The position numbers and the translations under genes were made by a program. A stretch of DNA of 64,000 nt. Origin: Saprospiraceae bacterium (GTDB lineage: Bacteria; Bacteroidota; Bacteroidia; Chitinophagales; Saprospiraceae). The notes below the pieces were generated by a model, which saw only the letters and a list, made by a program, of their open reading frames with translations, was not told where the DNA came from and did no database searches. Of the stretch, positions 24,526 to 33,727 are shown in pieces. Numbering within the stretch: position 1 is the stretch's first letter; the number at the start of each line of letters is the position of its first letter. The stretch covers positions 60,514 to 124,513 of the forward strand of contig JADLHT010000044.1 of NCBI GenBank assembly GCA_020848695.1, in the 5' to 3' direction.

Positions 24526-26370
24526 ATGTCATCAGTACATCATCAAGAACAAGATCAACTAATTGAGAAGTATGGTTATGATGATCATTTTCATGAACAT
24601 CATGAAGGTGATAAGTTTCAATTTAACTTTCTAACAAAATATATTTTTAGCATGGATCATAAGATTATTGCTAGACAGTTCCTGTTTACAGGAATTTTCT
24701 GGGCAATAATTGGTTCGGCTATGTCAATTATTTTTAGATTGCAATTGGGCTTTCCTGACGCTAGCATTGCATGGCTAAAACCACTATTGGGGAAATGGAT
24801 AGTGTTAAACGATGCCGGTGTAGGAACTTTAGAACCAGAATTTTATTATGCTCTCGTAACTATGCATGGGACCATAATTGTATTTTTTGTTCTTACAGCC
24901 GGATTAAGTGGTACATTTAGTAATTTTCTGATCCCTCTGCAAATTGGTGCTAGAGATATGGCTTCGCCATTTTTGAACATGCTTTCCTATTGGTTTTTCT
25001 TCTTGTCGAGTGTAGTTATGTTTTATTCGTTATTTCTAAGTACAGGACCCTTTTCAGGAGGCTGGACTGCATATCCTCCATTAAGTGCCTTGCCACAAGC
25101 TTCCATAGGATCAGGTGCCGGAATGACTTTATGGCTGGTTTCTTTAGCGTTATTTGTTGTTTCTGTTCTACTCGGTGGTATGAACTATATCACTACAGTT
25201 TTAAATCTTAGAACAAAGGGAATGAGTTTGTGGAGAATGCCTTTAACCATTTGGGCATTTTTAGTTACAGCTATTATTGGACTACTTTCATTTCCTGTAC
25301 TATTCTCAGGATTTTTACTTCTTATTTTTGACAGAAGCATGGGGACAAGTTTTTATTTGTCTGACATTTTTGTAAATGGAATGGCGCTTGACAGAATAGG
25401 AGGTTCGCCAATACTTTATCAGCACATTTTTTGGTTTCTTGGACATCCGGAGGTTTACATTATAATTTTACCTGCTATGGGAATTGTATCAGAGGTGTTA
25501 TCTGTACATGCCAGAAAACCCATATTTGGTTATAGAGCAATGGTTTATTCAATTCTTGCCATCGCCTTCCTATCCTTTATTGTTTGGGCTCACCACATGT
25601 TTATGTCTGGTGTAAATCCATTTCTATCTAATTTCTTTGTTGTATTTACTTTGATTATTGCTGTTCCCTCAGCGGTTAAAGTATTCAATTGGATTAGTAC
25701 CTTGTATGGGGGAAACATTAGGTTGAACACTCCAATGTTATTTTGTATAGGTTTTATTTCGATGTTTATTTCTGGAGGACTTACAGGAATATTTTTAGGA
25801 AATTCAGCAATTGATATTCAGCAACACGATACTTATTTCGTGGTTGCCCATTTTCATATTGTAATGGGTGTAGCTGCATTCTTTGGAATGTTTGCAGGAG
25901 TATATAATTGGTTTCCAAAAATGTTTGGAAGATACATGAATGACACATTAGGCAAAATACATTTCTGGGTTACTCTGATTGGTGCGTACGCAATTTTTGG
26001 CCCAATGCACTTCTTAGGTATGGCTGGAGTTCCCAGACGATATTATTTATTTGACAAATTTGATGCCTTTAGTGGTTTCGATACTATGAATAAATTTATT
26101 ACGATCGCAGCGATCATCAGTTTCTTTGCGCAAATTGTTTTTGTGATTAATTTCTTCTGGTCAATGTATAAAGGCAAACGGGTGACTTCTCAAAATCCTT
26201 ATGGATCGAATTCATTGGAATGGACCACACCAATAGATGCTGGACATGGAAACTGGCCTGGAAAAATTCCAACGGTACAAAGATGGTCTTATGATTACGG
26301 GAAAGACGGAATTGAATTTACTCAGCAGCATGTTCCCTTACGCGAAGGTGAAACTCCAAGTGATCATTAA
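24526..26370 (+). CDS. coxA: Cytochrome c oxidase subunit I (aa3-type)
   Basis: This is the 614-aa catalytic heme-copper subunit. It contains the heme a His in TMHGTIIVFFVLTAG, the CuB/His-Tyr element GHPEVYIIILPAMG, the paired CuB His in WAHHMFMSG, and the heme ligands in QHDTYFVVAHFHIV. The Tyr in HPEVY marks it as an A-type oxidase. The His-rich N-terminus (HHEGDKF) is on the cytoplasmic side. It reduces oxygen to water with proton pumping, receiving electrons from CuA of the adjacent CoxB. Confidence 0.97.
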   Translation: MSSVHHQEQDQLIEKYGYDDHFHEHHEGDKFQFNFLTKYIFSMDHKIIARQFLFTGIFWAIIGSAMSIIFRLQLGFPDASIAWLKPLLGKWIVLNDAGVGTLEPEFYYALVTMHGTIIVFFVLTAGLSGTFSNFLIPLQIGARDMASPFLNMLSYWFFFLSSVVMFYSLFLSTGPFSGGWTAYPPLSALPQASIGSGAGMTLWLVSLALFVVSVLLGGMNYITTVLNLRTKGMSLWRMPLTIWAFLVTAIIGLLSFPVLFSGFLLLIFDRSMGTSFYLSDIFVNGMALDRIGGSPILYQHIFWFLGHPEVYIIILPAMGIVSEVLSVHARKPIFGYRAMVYSILAIAFLSFIVWAHHMFMSGVNPFLSNFFVVFTLIIAVPSAVKVFNWISTLYGGNIRLNTPMLFCIGFISMFISGGLTGIFLGNSAIDIQQHDTYFVVAHFHIVMGVAAFFGMFAGVYNWFPKMFGRYMNDTLGKIHFWVTLIGAYAIFGPMHFLGMAGVPRRYYLFDKFDAFSGFDTMNKFITIAAIISFFAQIVFVINFFWSMYKGKRVTSQNPYGSNSLEWTTPIDAGHGNWPGKIPTVQRWSYDYGKDGIEFTQQHVPLREGETPSDH

Positions 26371-26385
26371 GTTATAAAATTTATT

Positions 26386-27282
26386 TTGAATACACAAACA
26401 AAATCTATAGCCCTTAAGACCAATTCCTTTATTAAGGATTTTGGAATGTTGATTAAGTTCAAGCTTAGCTTAATGGTAGTATTTAGTTCTATGGCGACTT
26501 ATTTTATTTTTTCAGCACAGAACTTTAATACTTCTGTTTTTGTATTTCTAACATTTGGTGGAATGTTAATAACTTTTGCTGCCAATTCGTTAAATCAAGC
26601 CTTAGAAAGAGATTATGATAAGCTAATGGAACGGACATCCAATCGTCCTTTAGCATCGGGAAGAATGAATCTCTCGACTGCGGTATTAATTGCGGGTATT
26701 TGCATGATACTTGGTATTTTTCTCTTACTTGCTATAAGTCCGATTTGCGCAACTCTTGGAATGTTGAGTCTCGTGCTTTACTCTTTTATCTATACACCGG
26801 TTAAGCGATTTTCAACTCTTGCAGTTCCAATCGGAGCTATACCGGGCGCATTACCAACACTAATAGCAGCAGTTGCTGCTCAGCAAACTATAACTTTGGA
26901 AGCATTATGTTTTTTTGGAATTCAATATCTATGGCAATTTCCGCATTTTTGGGCCATTGCATTTTTAGGGCATAAAGATTACATCAATGCAGGGTTCAAA
27001 CTTATTAATGATATAGATGGGAACCCAGATCCTAAGTTTGGAGTATATTCTTCTATTTACGCCTTAATTGGAATATTTTTTTTAATACCTCTTATCCAAA
27101 TATTGACTATTAATCCAATGGTTATTGCTTTACTAATAGTTAGTATGATGCTTTTTGCTTACTATGGATGGAATTTATATCGAGTTAATAACAGAAATGC
27201 AGCAAAGAAATTGATGTACTATTCAATAATATACTTGCCTTGGATTTTTTTCTTATTCATTCTTAACAATCATTTGAATTAA
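26386..27282 (+). CDS. ctaB: Protoheme IX farnesyltransferase (heme O synthase)
   Basis: This is a 298-aa UbiA-family membrane enzyme that farnesylates heme b to make heme O, the precursor of heme A for CoxA. The Mg-diphosphate motifs are NQALERDYDKLMERTSNRP and a second DIDGNPDP region; about eight to nine membrane helices are seen. The start is a TTG at 26386; the next ATG (residue 21, in FGMLIKF) would cut into the conserved N-terminal region. No ctaA (heme A synthase) is in the window. Confidence 0.95.
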   Translation: MNTQTKSIALKTNSFIKDFGMLIKFKLSLMVVFSSMATYFIFSAQNFNTSVFVFLTFGGMLITFAANSLNQALERDYDKLMERTSNRPLASGRMNLSTAVLIAGICMILGIFLLLAISPICATLGMLSLVLYSFIYTPVKRFSTLAVPIGAIPGALPTLIAAVAAQQTITLEALCFFGIQYLWQFPHFWAIAFLGHKDYINAGFKLINDIDGNPDPKFGVYSSIYALIGIFFLIPLIQILTINPMVIALLIVSMMLFAYYGWNLYRVNNRNAAKKLMYYSIIYLPWIFFLFILNNHLN

Positions 27283-27283
27283 A

Positions 27284-27865
27284 ATGCCATTTGTTCAAAT
27301 TTTTAATAAGGAACTTGCACCCAATAAAGCACAAGCATTGAGGTTTGCGCTTTGGATTGGAATGGCAACAATTGTGATGTTTTTCGCAGCAATTACAAGT
27401 GCCTATTTAGTTAGAAAACCAGCAGGTAATTGGTATGAATTTAAATTACCTATTCAGTTTTTTTATAGTACAATAATTATATTTAGTTCATCCTTGTTTT
27501 TAGAATTATGTTACAGAAGCCTTAAAGGAAAAAATGAATCTAAATACAAACTATACTTATTATTAGCGTTTCTAACTGGAATTGGTTTTGTCATCAGTCA
27601 GATATTTGCATTTAAAAACATGGTGAATCAGGGTCTATTTATTGATCTCAATGTTTCAGTGTCATTCATTTTTGTAATTGCGGGTATGCATATATTACAC
27701 ATCTTGGGTGGACTAATTGCATATTTAATAAGTATTACAATTGCGTTTACAACTTTGTTTAAAATTGATGAATTGCGAATTTTAAAATTTGATCTATTAA
27801 GGCAGTATTGGCATTTTATTGGAATACTGTGGATTTATTTATTAGTATTTTTAATCTTACAATAA
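27284..27865 (+). CDS. Heme-copper oxidase subunit III-like protein (first copy)
   Basis: This 193-aa membrane protein with five hydrophobic segments belongs to the COX3 superfamily (ALRFALWIGMATIVMFFAAITSAYLV at the start, LRQYWHFIGILWIYLLVFLIL at the end). Bacteroidota cox operons often carry two tandem subunit III homologues, a short one like this and a longer one. It starts 1 nt after the ctaB stop. Whether it is a structural subunit or an assembly protein is not known from sequence. Confidence 0.9.
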   Translation: MPFVQIFNKELAPNKAQALRFALWIGMATIVMFFAAITSAYLVRKPAGNWYEFKLPIQFFYSTIIIFSSSLFLELCYRSLKGKNESKYKLYLLLAFLTGIGFVISQIFAFKNMVNQGLFIDLNVSVSFIFVIAGMHILHILGGLIAYLISITIAFTTLFKIDELRILKFDLLRQYWHFIGILWIYLLVFLILQ

Positions 27866-27880
27866 GAAATAATTAGAGTT

Positions 27881-28717
27881 ATGTCTTCAGAACATACAGC
27901 ACAGATACATCATTCGGAAGGAAATCATTGGAATGGAGCCAGCGAGCCTTTTAAGGCAAGTTACGGTAAACTTATGATGTGGTATTTTCTTCTATCAGAT
28001 GCTTTTACTTTTTCTGCATTTTTAATTGCTTACGGGACCTTGAGATTTAGTATGCCTACCTGGCCGGTTCCCGACTTTGTGTTTTCAGGATTACCTGGAG
28101 GCATTCATCATAAACCATTGATTTTCGTTACAATCATGACTTTTGTTTTGATAGCCAGTTCAGTGACAATGGTAAGAGCAGTACAGGAAGGTCATCGCGA
28201 AAACAAGAAAGGAGTTGTATTCTGGATGGTATTGACAATTCTAGGTGGACTAGGGTTCTTAGGTTGTCAAGCATGGGAATGGACAACTCTGATTGGAGAG
28301 GAAAAAATGTCAATTACTCGTAATCCTTTTGGGACACATACCGAAAATGGGACTTATTTGGATGGAGACGGTCATGATATAAAAGCAGGTGACTCTTTTA
28401 AAGCCGGACAATCGTATCTTATACATTATCATGACGGACAGTTCCATCCCTTAAAATTTAAAACTGAATCCGGTGATGTAAAAACGCAACAAATGGGGCC
28501 AAAATCTTTTGGCGCATTATTCTTTTTTATTACGGGATTTCATGGTTTTCACGTTTTTAGTGGAGTTTTATTTTTAATTATTATCGCTCTAAATGTGGCC
28601 AGCGGATTGTATGCAAGAAGAAATAATCATTACGAAATGGTTGAGAAAATAGGATTGTATTGGCACTTTGTCGACTTAGTGTGGGTATTTGTATTCTTGG
28701 TATTTTATTTATTATAA
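27881..28717 (+). CDS. coxC: Cytochrome c oxidase subunit III (second copy)
   Basis: This is a 278-aa subunit III. The usual helices are recognisable (KLMMWYFLLSDAFTFSAFL, FGALFFFITGFHGFHVFSGV, LYWHFVDLVWVFVFLVFYL). Between them, at about residues 140-207, is a hydrophilic insertion rich in Gly, Asp and His (YLDGDGHDIKAGDSF). Such an insertion is common in Bacteroidota subunit III. Subunit III stabilises the catalytic subunit and the oxygen channel. It sits 15 nt after the short subunit III gene. Confidence 0.94.
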   Translation: MSSEHTAQIHHSEGNHWNGASEPFKASYGKLMMWYFLLSDAFTFSAFLIAYGTLRFSMPTWPVPDFVFSGLPGGIHHKPLIFVTIMTFVLIASSVTMVRAVQEGHRENKKGVVFWMVLTILGGLGFLGCQAWEWTTLIGEEKMSITRNPFGTHTENGTYLDGDGHDIKAGDSFKAGQSYLIHYHDGQFHPLKFKTESGDVKTQQMGPKSFGALFFFITGFHGFHVFSGVLFLIIIALNVASGLYARRNNHYEMVEKIGLYWHFVDLVWVFVFLVFYLL

Positions 28718-28741
28718 ACATCGATTTGAATTTTATTAATT

Positions 28742-29251
28742 ATGGGTCATTTATCTTACGAAGAAAGTAAAAAGGTTGTTTTACGCGGGTTGTTAATTCT
28801 TGCAATTGTTACCTTGTTAGAAGTTTTTGTAGCCTTAATTGGAAAAGGATATATTATAAATGGATTCCATCTGCCTATATGGATAATGTATGGAGCTATG
28901 ATCAGTATGAGTTTATACAAAGCATATTTCATTGTGTATTATTTTATGCATATGAAATATGAAGTTCCAGGCTTGGTTAAATCGGTTCTATTACCAACGA
29001 TGTTATTGCTTTGGGCGGTCATTGCTTTTTTTACAGAAGGTAGATCATGGCATGACTGGAGAGCGCAAAAAAATGATAGACCAATTGCTTCTCTAACGGG
29101 TGTTGTAAACGAAAAAGAATCTAAAATGGAGACTAAGCATGGTCAAGTGGAAGAACAAAAAAATGAACAGATGACTAAGGATTCCACCTTGCAAACTGAT
29201 GGAAATACTCATGATGAGGAATCTACATCTGAAGAGACTCAACATCATTAA
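28742..29251 (+). CDS. Cytochrome c oxidase subunit IV (CyoD/CtaF-like) with long tail
   Basis: This 169-aa protein has three membrane helices in residues 15-105 (ILAIVTLLEVFVALIG; YGAMISMSLYKAYFIVYYFMHMKYE; VLLPTMLLLWAVIAFF), the prokaryotic COX4 arrangement. The remaining ~65 residues form a charged, Glu/Lys/Thr-rich, probably disordered tail ending HDEESTSEETQHH. The tail is longer than in the classical ~100-aa subunit. Confidence 0.85.
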   Translation: MGHLSYEESKKVVLRGLLILAIVTLLEVFVALIGKGYIINGFHLPIWIMYGAMISMSLYKAYFIVYYFMHMKYEVPGLVKSVLLPTMLLLWAVIAFFTEGRSWHDWRAQKNDRPIASLTGVVNEKESKMETKHGQVEEQKNEQMTKDSTLQTDGNTHDEESTSEETQHH

Positions 29252-29274
29252 TACCTTTCGTTTTTGGTATTTGG

Positions 29275-29862
29275 ATGAGAAATAAACTTCGAGTATTTGT
29301 TGTATTTGTTATACTTATTGGACTTCCAATTTTTGCTTGGTATTTTCTGCAGAAAGGTTCCACGATGAGAAAAGATGCTTTGTTTCAATTACAAGCTAAG
29401 GATGTAATTGATGAGTTTGAAACATCTACAGAAAATGATATCATTGTAAGACAGAGTTTTCTAAAAGGGAAGAGATGGCTCATTTCAATACTTGGAAATG
29501 ATGAAAGAAGATTTTTGAATTCTGCAACAGTTCTTAATCTATATCATCAAAGTAAGCAAGAATTTAAACCATTTGTAATGAATATTACCGGACTGGTTGC
29601 CGGAGAATCCATGCCCCAGATAACTCAATTGCTTAAGTTTAAATCATCCGATTCTACCTGGCTAAATTGTTATATGGCAGATAATCATTTGTTTCCCTTT
29701 ACTCAGGAAGTATTTAATATTCCGGATCACTTTAGAAATCATCCGTGCGTAATCCTATTAGATGAAAATTTACAGATTAGAAATTATTACAACCTGGACA
29801 GCAAAGATGAAATTCAAAAATTGGTTTGGCAATATCCAGTGTTCTTAAGCTTAAAAAAATAA
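29275..29862 (+). CDS. SCO-like protein lacking the CxxxC copper site
   Basis: This 195-aa protein has an N-terminal membrane anchor (VFVVFVILIGLPIFAWYF) and a thioredoxin-like fold by position and spacing. Family-level SCO1/SenC assignment rests on operon position (after subunit IV, before DUF420) and the FNIPDHFRNHPCVILLDEN segment, which resembles the region after the SCO His ligand. The usual CxxxC copper motif in the first strand-loop is absent: the matching place reads GKRWLISILGNDER. It cannot bind copper or reduce disulfides like normal SCO, so a chaperone-scaffold role or loss of function is likely. Confidence 0.65.
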   Translation: MRNKLRVFVVFVILIGLPIFAWYFLQKGSTMRKDALFQLQAKDVIDEFETSTENDIIVRQSFLKGKRWLISILGNDERRFLNSATVLNLYHQSKQEFKPFVMNITGLVAGESMPQITQLLKFKSSDSTWLNCYMADNHLFPFTQEVFNIPDHFRNHPCVILLDENLQIRNYYNLDSKDEIQKLVWQYPVFLSLKK

Positions 29863-29863
29863 T

Positions 29864-30391
29864 ATGCAGACTTCTATTGAGAAGAAGTTAAATCTATCCG
29901 CAAGTATTTTAAGTATTCTTGGTTTGTTAATTATAGGAGGAATGCGAAAAATTAAAATTGAAACAGACCTCGATTTTTCCTTTTTACCGGCTGTATATTC
30001 AAGTTTGAATGCTATTTGTGCAATAGTACTTATTATTGCATATATACATATCAAAAACAAAAGGGTAGCACAACATCGAAAATGCATGATAAGTGCTATG
30101 GTGATTTGCATGCTGTTTTTAATAGGTTATGTGATTTATCATGTTACAACTTCTGAAACTAAATACTGTGGAGTCGGAATTCTAAGAACAATTTATTTCC
30201 TTTTATTAATCTCTCATGTTGTATTAGCAGCTATTAGTTTTCCATTTATTTTATTTACATTTGTAAGAGGGTATCTCTTAAAAGTAGAACAACACAGGAG
30301 GTTAGCAAAATGGATATTTCCGATTTGGTTATATGTCTGTATCAGTGGACCTTTATGCTATTTAATGTTGTACCCATGTTATCCTAAATAA
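29864..30391 (+). CDS. DUF420 family membrane protein
   Basis: This 175-aa protein has five hydrophobic segments and is of the DUF420/YozB type, which is regularly found in cox operons and thought to aid oxidase assembly. Diagnostic parts are NKRVAQHRKCMISAMV, ISHVVLAAISFPFILFTF and RRLAKWIFPIWLYVCISGPLCYLML. It starts 1 nt after the SCO-like gene. The precise biochemical role is unknown. Confidence 0.88.
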   Translation: MQTSIEKKLNLSASILSILGLLIIGGMRKIKIETDLDFSFLPAVYSSLNAICAIVLIIAYIHIKNKRVAQHRKCMISAMVICMLFLIGYVIYHVTTSETKYCGVGILRTIYFLLLISHVVLAAISFPFILFTFVRGYLLKVEQHRRLAKWIFPIWLYVCISGPLCYLMLYPCYPK

Positions 30392-30399
30392 TTTAAAAT

Positions 30400-30660
30400 A
30401 TGAATTCCTTTTTTCATTATAAATTTTTGGTAAAACTCACTTTAAATGTTTTTCTTATTTTTTTTGTAATTGGATTCAGTTCTGTGATAGCTCAATGTCC
30501 AATGTGTCGAATGTCTGCTGAGTCCAATATGGCTAATGGGGGGAATGCAGGGCAGGGTCTTAATTCTGGAATACTATACTTATTGGCGTTTCCATATCTT
30601 ATTGCAATGATCATGATTTATTTGTATCGAAAAAACAGGAATAAATTGGAACAAGGCTAA
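30400..30660 (+). CDS. Small membrane protein with CPMC motif, end of cox operon
   Basis: This 86-aa protein has a hydrophobic signal/anchor (LTLNVFLIFFVIGFSSVIAQ), a short exposed segment CPMCRMSAESNMANGGNAGQGLN, and a second membrane helix (GILYLLAFPYLIAMIMIYLY). Bacteroidota cox operons commonly end in such a protein. The CPMC pair sits just outside the membrane and would be suited to thiol or copper chemistry, although no function is established. It is noteworthy beside a SCO homologue without its cysteines. Confidence 0.8.
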   Translation: MNSFFHYKFLVKLTLNVFLIFFVIGFSSVIAQCPMCRMSAESNMANGGNAGQGLNSGILYLLAFPYLIAMIMIYLYRKNRNKLEQG

Positions 30661-30678
30661 ACTTGAATTTATAAAATA

Positions 30679-31707
30679 CTACTTTAATCCATTTAGCCAT
30701 TTTTGATACTTTCTGGCATTCTCTGAGTGTTGTTTAAGTGTACTTGCAAAAGAGTGTGAACCGTCTTGTCCTTCTTTAGCACAAAAGAATAAGTAATCGT
30801 GTTTTTCTGGATTTAAAACGGCATCAATGCTATTTATACTTGGCATATAAATCGGTCCGGGCGGTAATCCTTCAACCATATATGTGTTATATGGTGATTC
30901 ATAAGCCAGATGCGCTAATAATACTCTTCTTAAGCCGGTAACCCCTAAAGCAAATACTACTGTTGGGTCAGCTTGTAGCTTCATATTCTGGTTCAGACGG
31001 TTTAGGTAAACTCCTGCGATTATCGGTCTTTCGGCTTCATAATTGGTTTCCTTCTCAACTATTGAAGCTAAAATGTAAACTTGTTTCTCTGTTAAATGCT
31101 GTTCTTTTGCCTTAATGTTTCTTTCGTTTTGTGACCAAAACTTGTTGTTTTCTGACTGCATTCTCTGGATGAATTTTTCAAATTTTATATTCCAATACAT
31201 TTCATAAGTATTGGGAATAAACAAGGTCATAATATTATCTCGATTATAACCAAGTTGTGCTAAGTAGTTACTATCAGAAAGCATTTCAAAAGTCTTAGTT
31301 GAATCTAACAAAAGATATTCTGAAAGTTTTGAGCACATCTGCTGTATATTCCTGACATTATTTATTGTTACTTTAATTGCATCCTGATTACCAGACCTGA
31401 GTTTTTTAACAATTGAATAATTGTTCATTCCGGCTTTAAAAAGATATCTTCCTTCCTTTACTGTTTGATCATTGTATCCAAGAATTTTACAGATATTGGC
31501 TAAATTAGCTTTTGTAATCAATATTTTCTTTTCTGCTAGGGAATCTATAACTTGATTTACAGAATATCCTTGTCGTATGTATAATTCATTTGTTTTTGTT
31601 TCAGGATTGACATTATCTAAAAATACACCTTGATATATCAAAAAGCATATCAATAGAACAATGCCACAAAAAACTGATAGTAGAATCCAGTACTTCTTTC
31701 GCATCAA
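30679..31707 (-). CDS. mltG: Endolytic murein transglycosylase MltG
   Basis: This is a 342-aa inner-membrane YceG/MltG protein that cuts nascent glycan strands. The N-terminal anchor [22 protein letters not shown]-like helix is followed by a LysM-like region ([17 protein letters not shown]) and the catalytic domain with [21 protein letters not shown]; the Glu near residue 216 matches the active Glu of E. coli MltG. The C-terminal [10 protein letters not shown] and [16 protein letters not shown] motifs are present. Its start overlaps the panB stop by 4 nt. Confidence 0.95.
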   Translation of the reverse strand: MMRKKYWILLSVFCGIVLLICFLIYQGVFLDNVNPETKTNELYIRQGYSVNQVIDSLAEKKILITKANLANICKILGYNDQTVKEGRYLFKAGMNNYSIVKKLRSGNQDAIKVTINNVRNIQQMCSKLSEYLLLDSTKTFEMLSDSNYLAQLGYNRDNIMTLFIPNTYEMYWNIKFEKFIQRMQSENNKFWSQNERNIKAKEQHLTEKQVYILASIVEKETNYEAERPIIAGVYLNRLNQNMKLQADPTVVFALGVTGLRRVLLAHLAYESPYNTYMVEGLPPGPIYMPSINSIDAVLNPEKHDYLFFCAKEGQDGSHSFASTLKQHSENARKYQKWLNGLK

Positions 31708-32519
31708 TACTGCTCCGAATTATTTGGAAAATCTTTGGATTTAACGTCTAGCGAATATTTTTTCACAGCATCCAGAATCATATCGTGAAGATGCAAATAT
31801 CTTCTTAAAAAGCGTGGTGAAAATTCATTATTTAAACCTAAAAAATCGTGAGTAACTAAAACTTGTCCGTCTGCTAAAGCTCCGGCACCAATACCGATTG
31901 TAGGAATTGTAAGTCTCTGACTTACTTCTCCTGCCAGTTGAGCAGGTATTTTCTCCAGGACAATGGCAAAACATCCTGCTTGTTCAAGCTTAATAGCATC
32001 TTTTCGCAATTTATCAGCTTCTTCTTCGTCCTTCGCCCGAACGGTATATGTTCCAAATTTATAGATAGATTGCGGTGTAAGTCCAAGATGTCCCATAACC
32101 GGTATTCCAGCGGAAGTAATCCTCTTTATTGAATCAGATACTTCTGAGCCACCTTCAAGTTTAACAGCATGGGCACCACTTTCTTTCATTATTCTTATAG
32201 AAGACTCAAGCGCTCTTTTGGAATTTCCTTGATAAGATCCAAAGGGCAGATCGACAACAACTAAAGCATGATTAACTCCTCTAACAACTGACTGGGCATG
32301 ATAAATCATCTGATCCAGTGTTATTGGAAGCGTGGTCTCATGACCGGCCATAACATTAGAAGCAGAATCACCTACTAACAGGACATCAATTCCAGCTTTG
32401 TCGAGAATACTGGCAATCGTAAAGTCATAAGCTGTTAACATGGCGATTTTTTCGCCTTTCTGCTTCATGTCCAATAAAGTCCGTGTTGTCGTTTTTTTGA
32501 TTTCTTTTTGTACAGACAT
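31704..32519 (-). CDS. panB: 3-methyl-2-oxobutanoate hydroxymethyltransferase PanB
   Basis: The enzyme makes ketopantoate from ketoisovalerate and methylene-tetrahydrofolate for pantothenate/CoA. The 271-aa TIM barrel shows [33 protein letters not shown] (metal Asp), [30 protein letters not shown] and [16 protein letters not shown]. It is the first gene of a two-gene unit with mltG. Confidence 0.97.
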   Translation of the reverse strand: MSVQKEIKKTTTRTLLDMKQKGEKIAMLTAYDFTIASILDKAGIDVLLVGDSASNVMAGHETTLPITLDQMIYHAQSVVRGVNHALVVVDLPFGSYQGNSKRALESSIRIMKESGAHAVKLEGGSEVSDSIKRITSAGIPVMGHLGLTPQSIYKFGTYTVRAKDEEEADKLRKDAIKLEQAGCFAIVLEKIPAQLAGEVSQRLTIPTIGIGAGALADGQVLVTHDFLGLNNEFSPRFLRRYLHLHDMILDAVKKYSLDVKSKDFPNNSEQY

Positions 32520-32607
32520 AGTGTAAAATTAGAAAATCAACTGAATAATCAGACAACAGTTTTTATTTCTTGTGCGTTATATTCAATATTTTTTATAACA
32601 AGCTTAC

Positions 32608-32615
32608 TATCTTTG
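32608..32615 (+). promoter_or_regulatory. -7 box (TATCTTTG) 4 nt before the start codon
   Basis: TATCTTTG matches TAnnTTTG exactly; only CTTT separates it from the ATG at 32620. With initiation about 4 nt after the box, the mRNA would begin at or one base before the AUG, which predicts leaderless translation. Confidence 0.6.
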
Positions 32616-32619
32616 CTTT

Positions 32620-33600
32620 ATGAAAGCTGTTCTTTATTCTATATTATTGTTAATCTTCTTGATATTTATTAAATGTTCTGAAGATTTCCAACTTACTGAA
32701 CCCTATAAAGATGTTCCGGTAATCTATGGTTTTATAAAAGATGCAGATACTGCACAGTATATACGTGTTGAAAAATTATTTGTTGATGAGAATGTTTCTG
32801 CCGTTGAACTCGCCAAAAATCCGGATTCCATTTATTATAAAAATGCCGTTGTAAAATTTATAAATCTTACTACAAACAAGACTTTTAATCTTCATAAAGT
32901 TAATATGGTTGATGAGGGCTACATTAGAGATACCGGAAATTTTGCAACAAGCCCCAATTATATGTATAAAATAAAGACAGTCGATTTTAAATACACTCCT
33001 GGCGATCGCATTATGCTTACGGTCAACAGAGGGGATGGAAGTGCTGATGTTACTTCTACAATAAAATTAATAAGCAGCTTTGGTTTTACTTCTCCGCCCG
33101 ATGATTTTAGAGAATTGGAAATATTGCCAGCCAGTGTTACCGGTTATTCCTGGAAAAAAACCAATGACGTTGGAATTTATAATTTCGAAATGAACATTCT
33201 CTTGAATGAAAAAGATAAATCGACGAATAAATTAATTTCAAAGAAATTAAATTGGAAGTTGGGCAAAGATTTAACAGGTTCCATTCAGTCATTTAAAACT
33301 GACGAATTCTATCTTTTTTTAAAAGAAAATTTAGAAGAAGATATAAAATATGAACGAGAGATTACCGGAATTGAACTTATTGTGCTTGCTGCCGGATTAG
33401 AATTAAAATCATTTAATGATATTCGTAATGCTAATCTTGGAATTACAGCCTCTCAAGAAATACCCAGATATACAAACTTGTCCGAAGGATTTGGACTTTT
33501 CACACATATTCATGAGTTGAAAAAGTTTTTCTTCCTAGGACCTAAAACCAGAAAAGCTTTATCCGAAAATGAATTTACAAGGCTATTGGGTTTTATTTAA
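32620..33600 (+). CDS. Putative lipoprotein, DUF4249-like
   Basis: This 326-aa protein has a hydrophobic N-terminus ending in a Cys (IFLIFIKCSEDF), consistent with a type II signal peptide although the lipobox is weak. The body is beta-rich with motifs seen in Bacteroidota DUF4249-type lipoproteins (PVIYGFIKDADTAQYIRVEKLF, then conserved extracellular-like domains). Similar proteins often accompany TonB receptors, but none is adjacent here. It is a single-gene unit with an apparently leaderless promoter. The family call is tentative. Confidence 0.6.
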   Translation: MKAVLYSILLLIFLIFIKCSEDFQLTEPYKDVPVIYGFIKDADTAQYIRVEKLFVDENVSAVELAKNPDSIYYKNAVVKFINLTTNKTFNLHKVNMVDEGYIRDTGNFATSPNYMYKIKTVDFKYTPGDRIMLTVNRGDGSADVTSTIKLISSFGFTSPPDDFRELEILPASVTGYSWKKTNDVGIYNFEMNILLNEKDKSTNKLISKKLNWKLGKDLTGSIQSFKTDEFYLFLKENLEEDIKYEREITGIELIVLAAGLELKSFNDIRNANLGITASQEIPRYTNLSEGFGLFTHIHELKKFFFLGPKTRKALSENEFTRLLGFI

Positions 33601-33727
33601 GCTATTTCTATAGATCTAAATATTTGAGTCTTAAAACCTAAATAATGCAAGCTACTTAAAGTGTAATCAGTACACTTTTCGAATAAATTAGAGTTATGCA
33701 TTTTTCTATTTAAAATTGACGCTATAA

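Noticed and set aside
33658-33678. Inverted repeat AAAGTGTA-ATCAG-TACACTTT after the 32.6-kb lipoprotein gene
   Set aside because: It could be a weak terminator, but the stem is A/T-rich and no U tract follows, so it is not listed as a feature.
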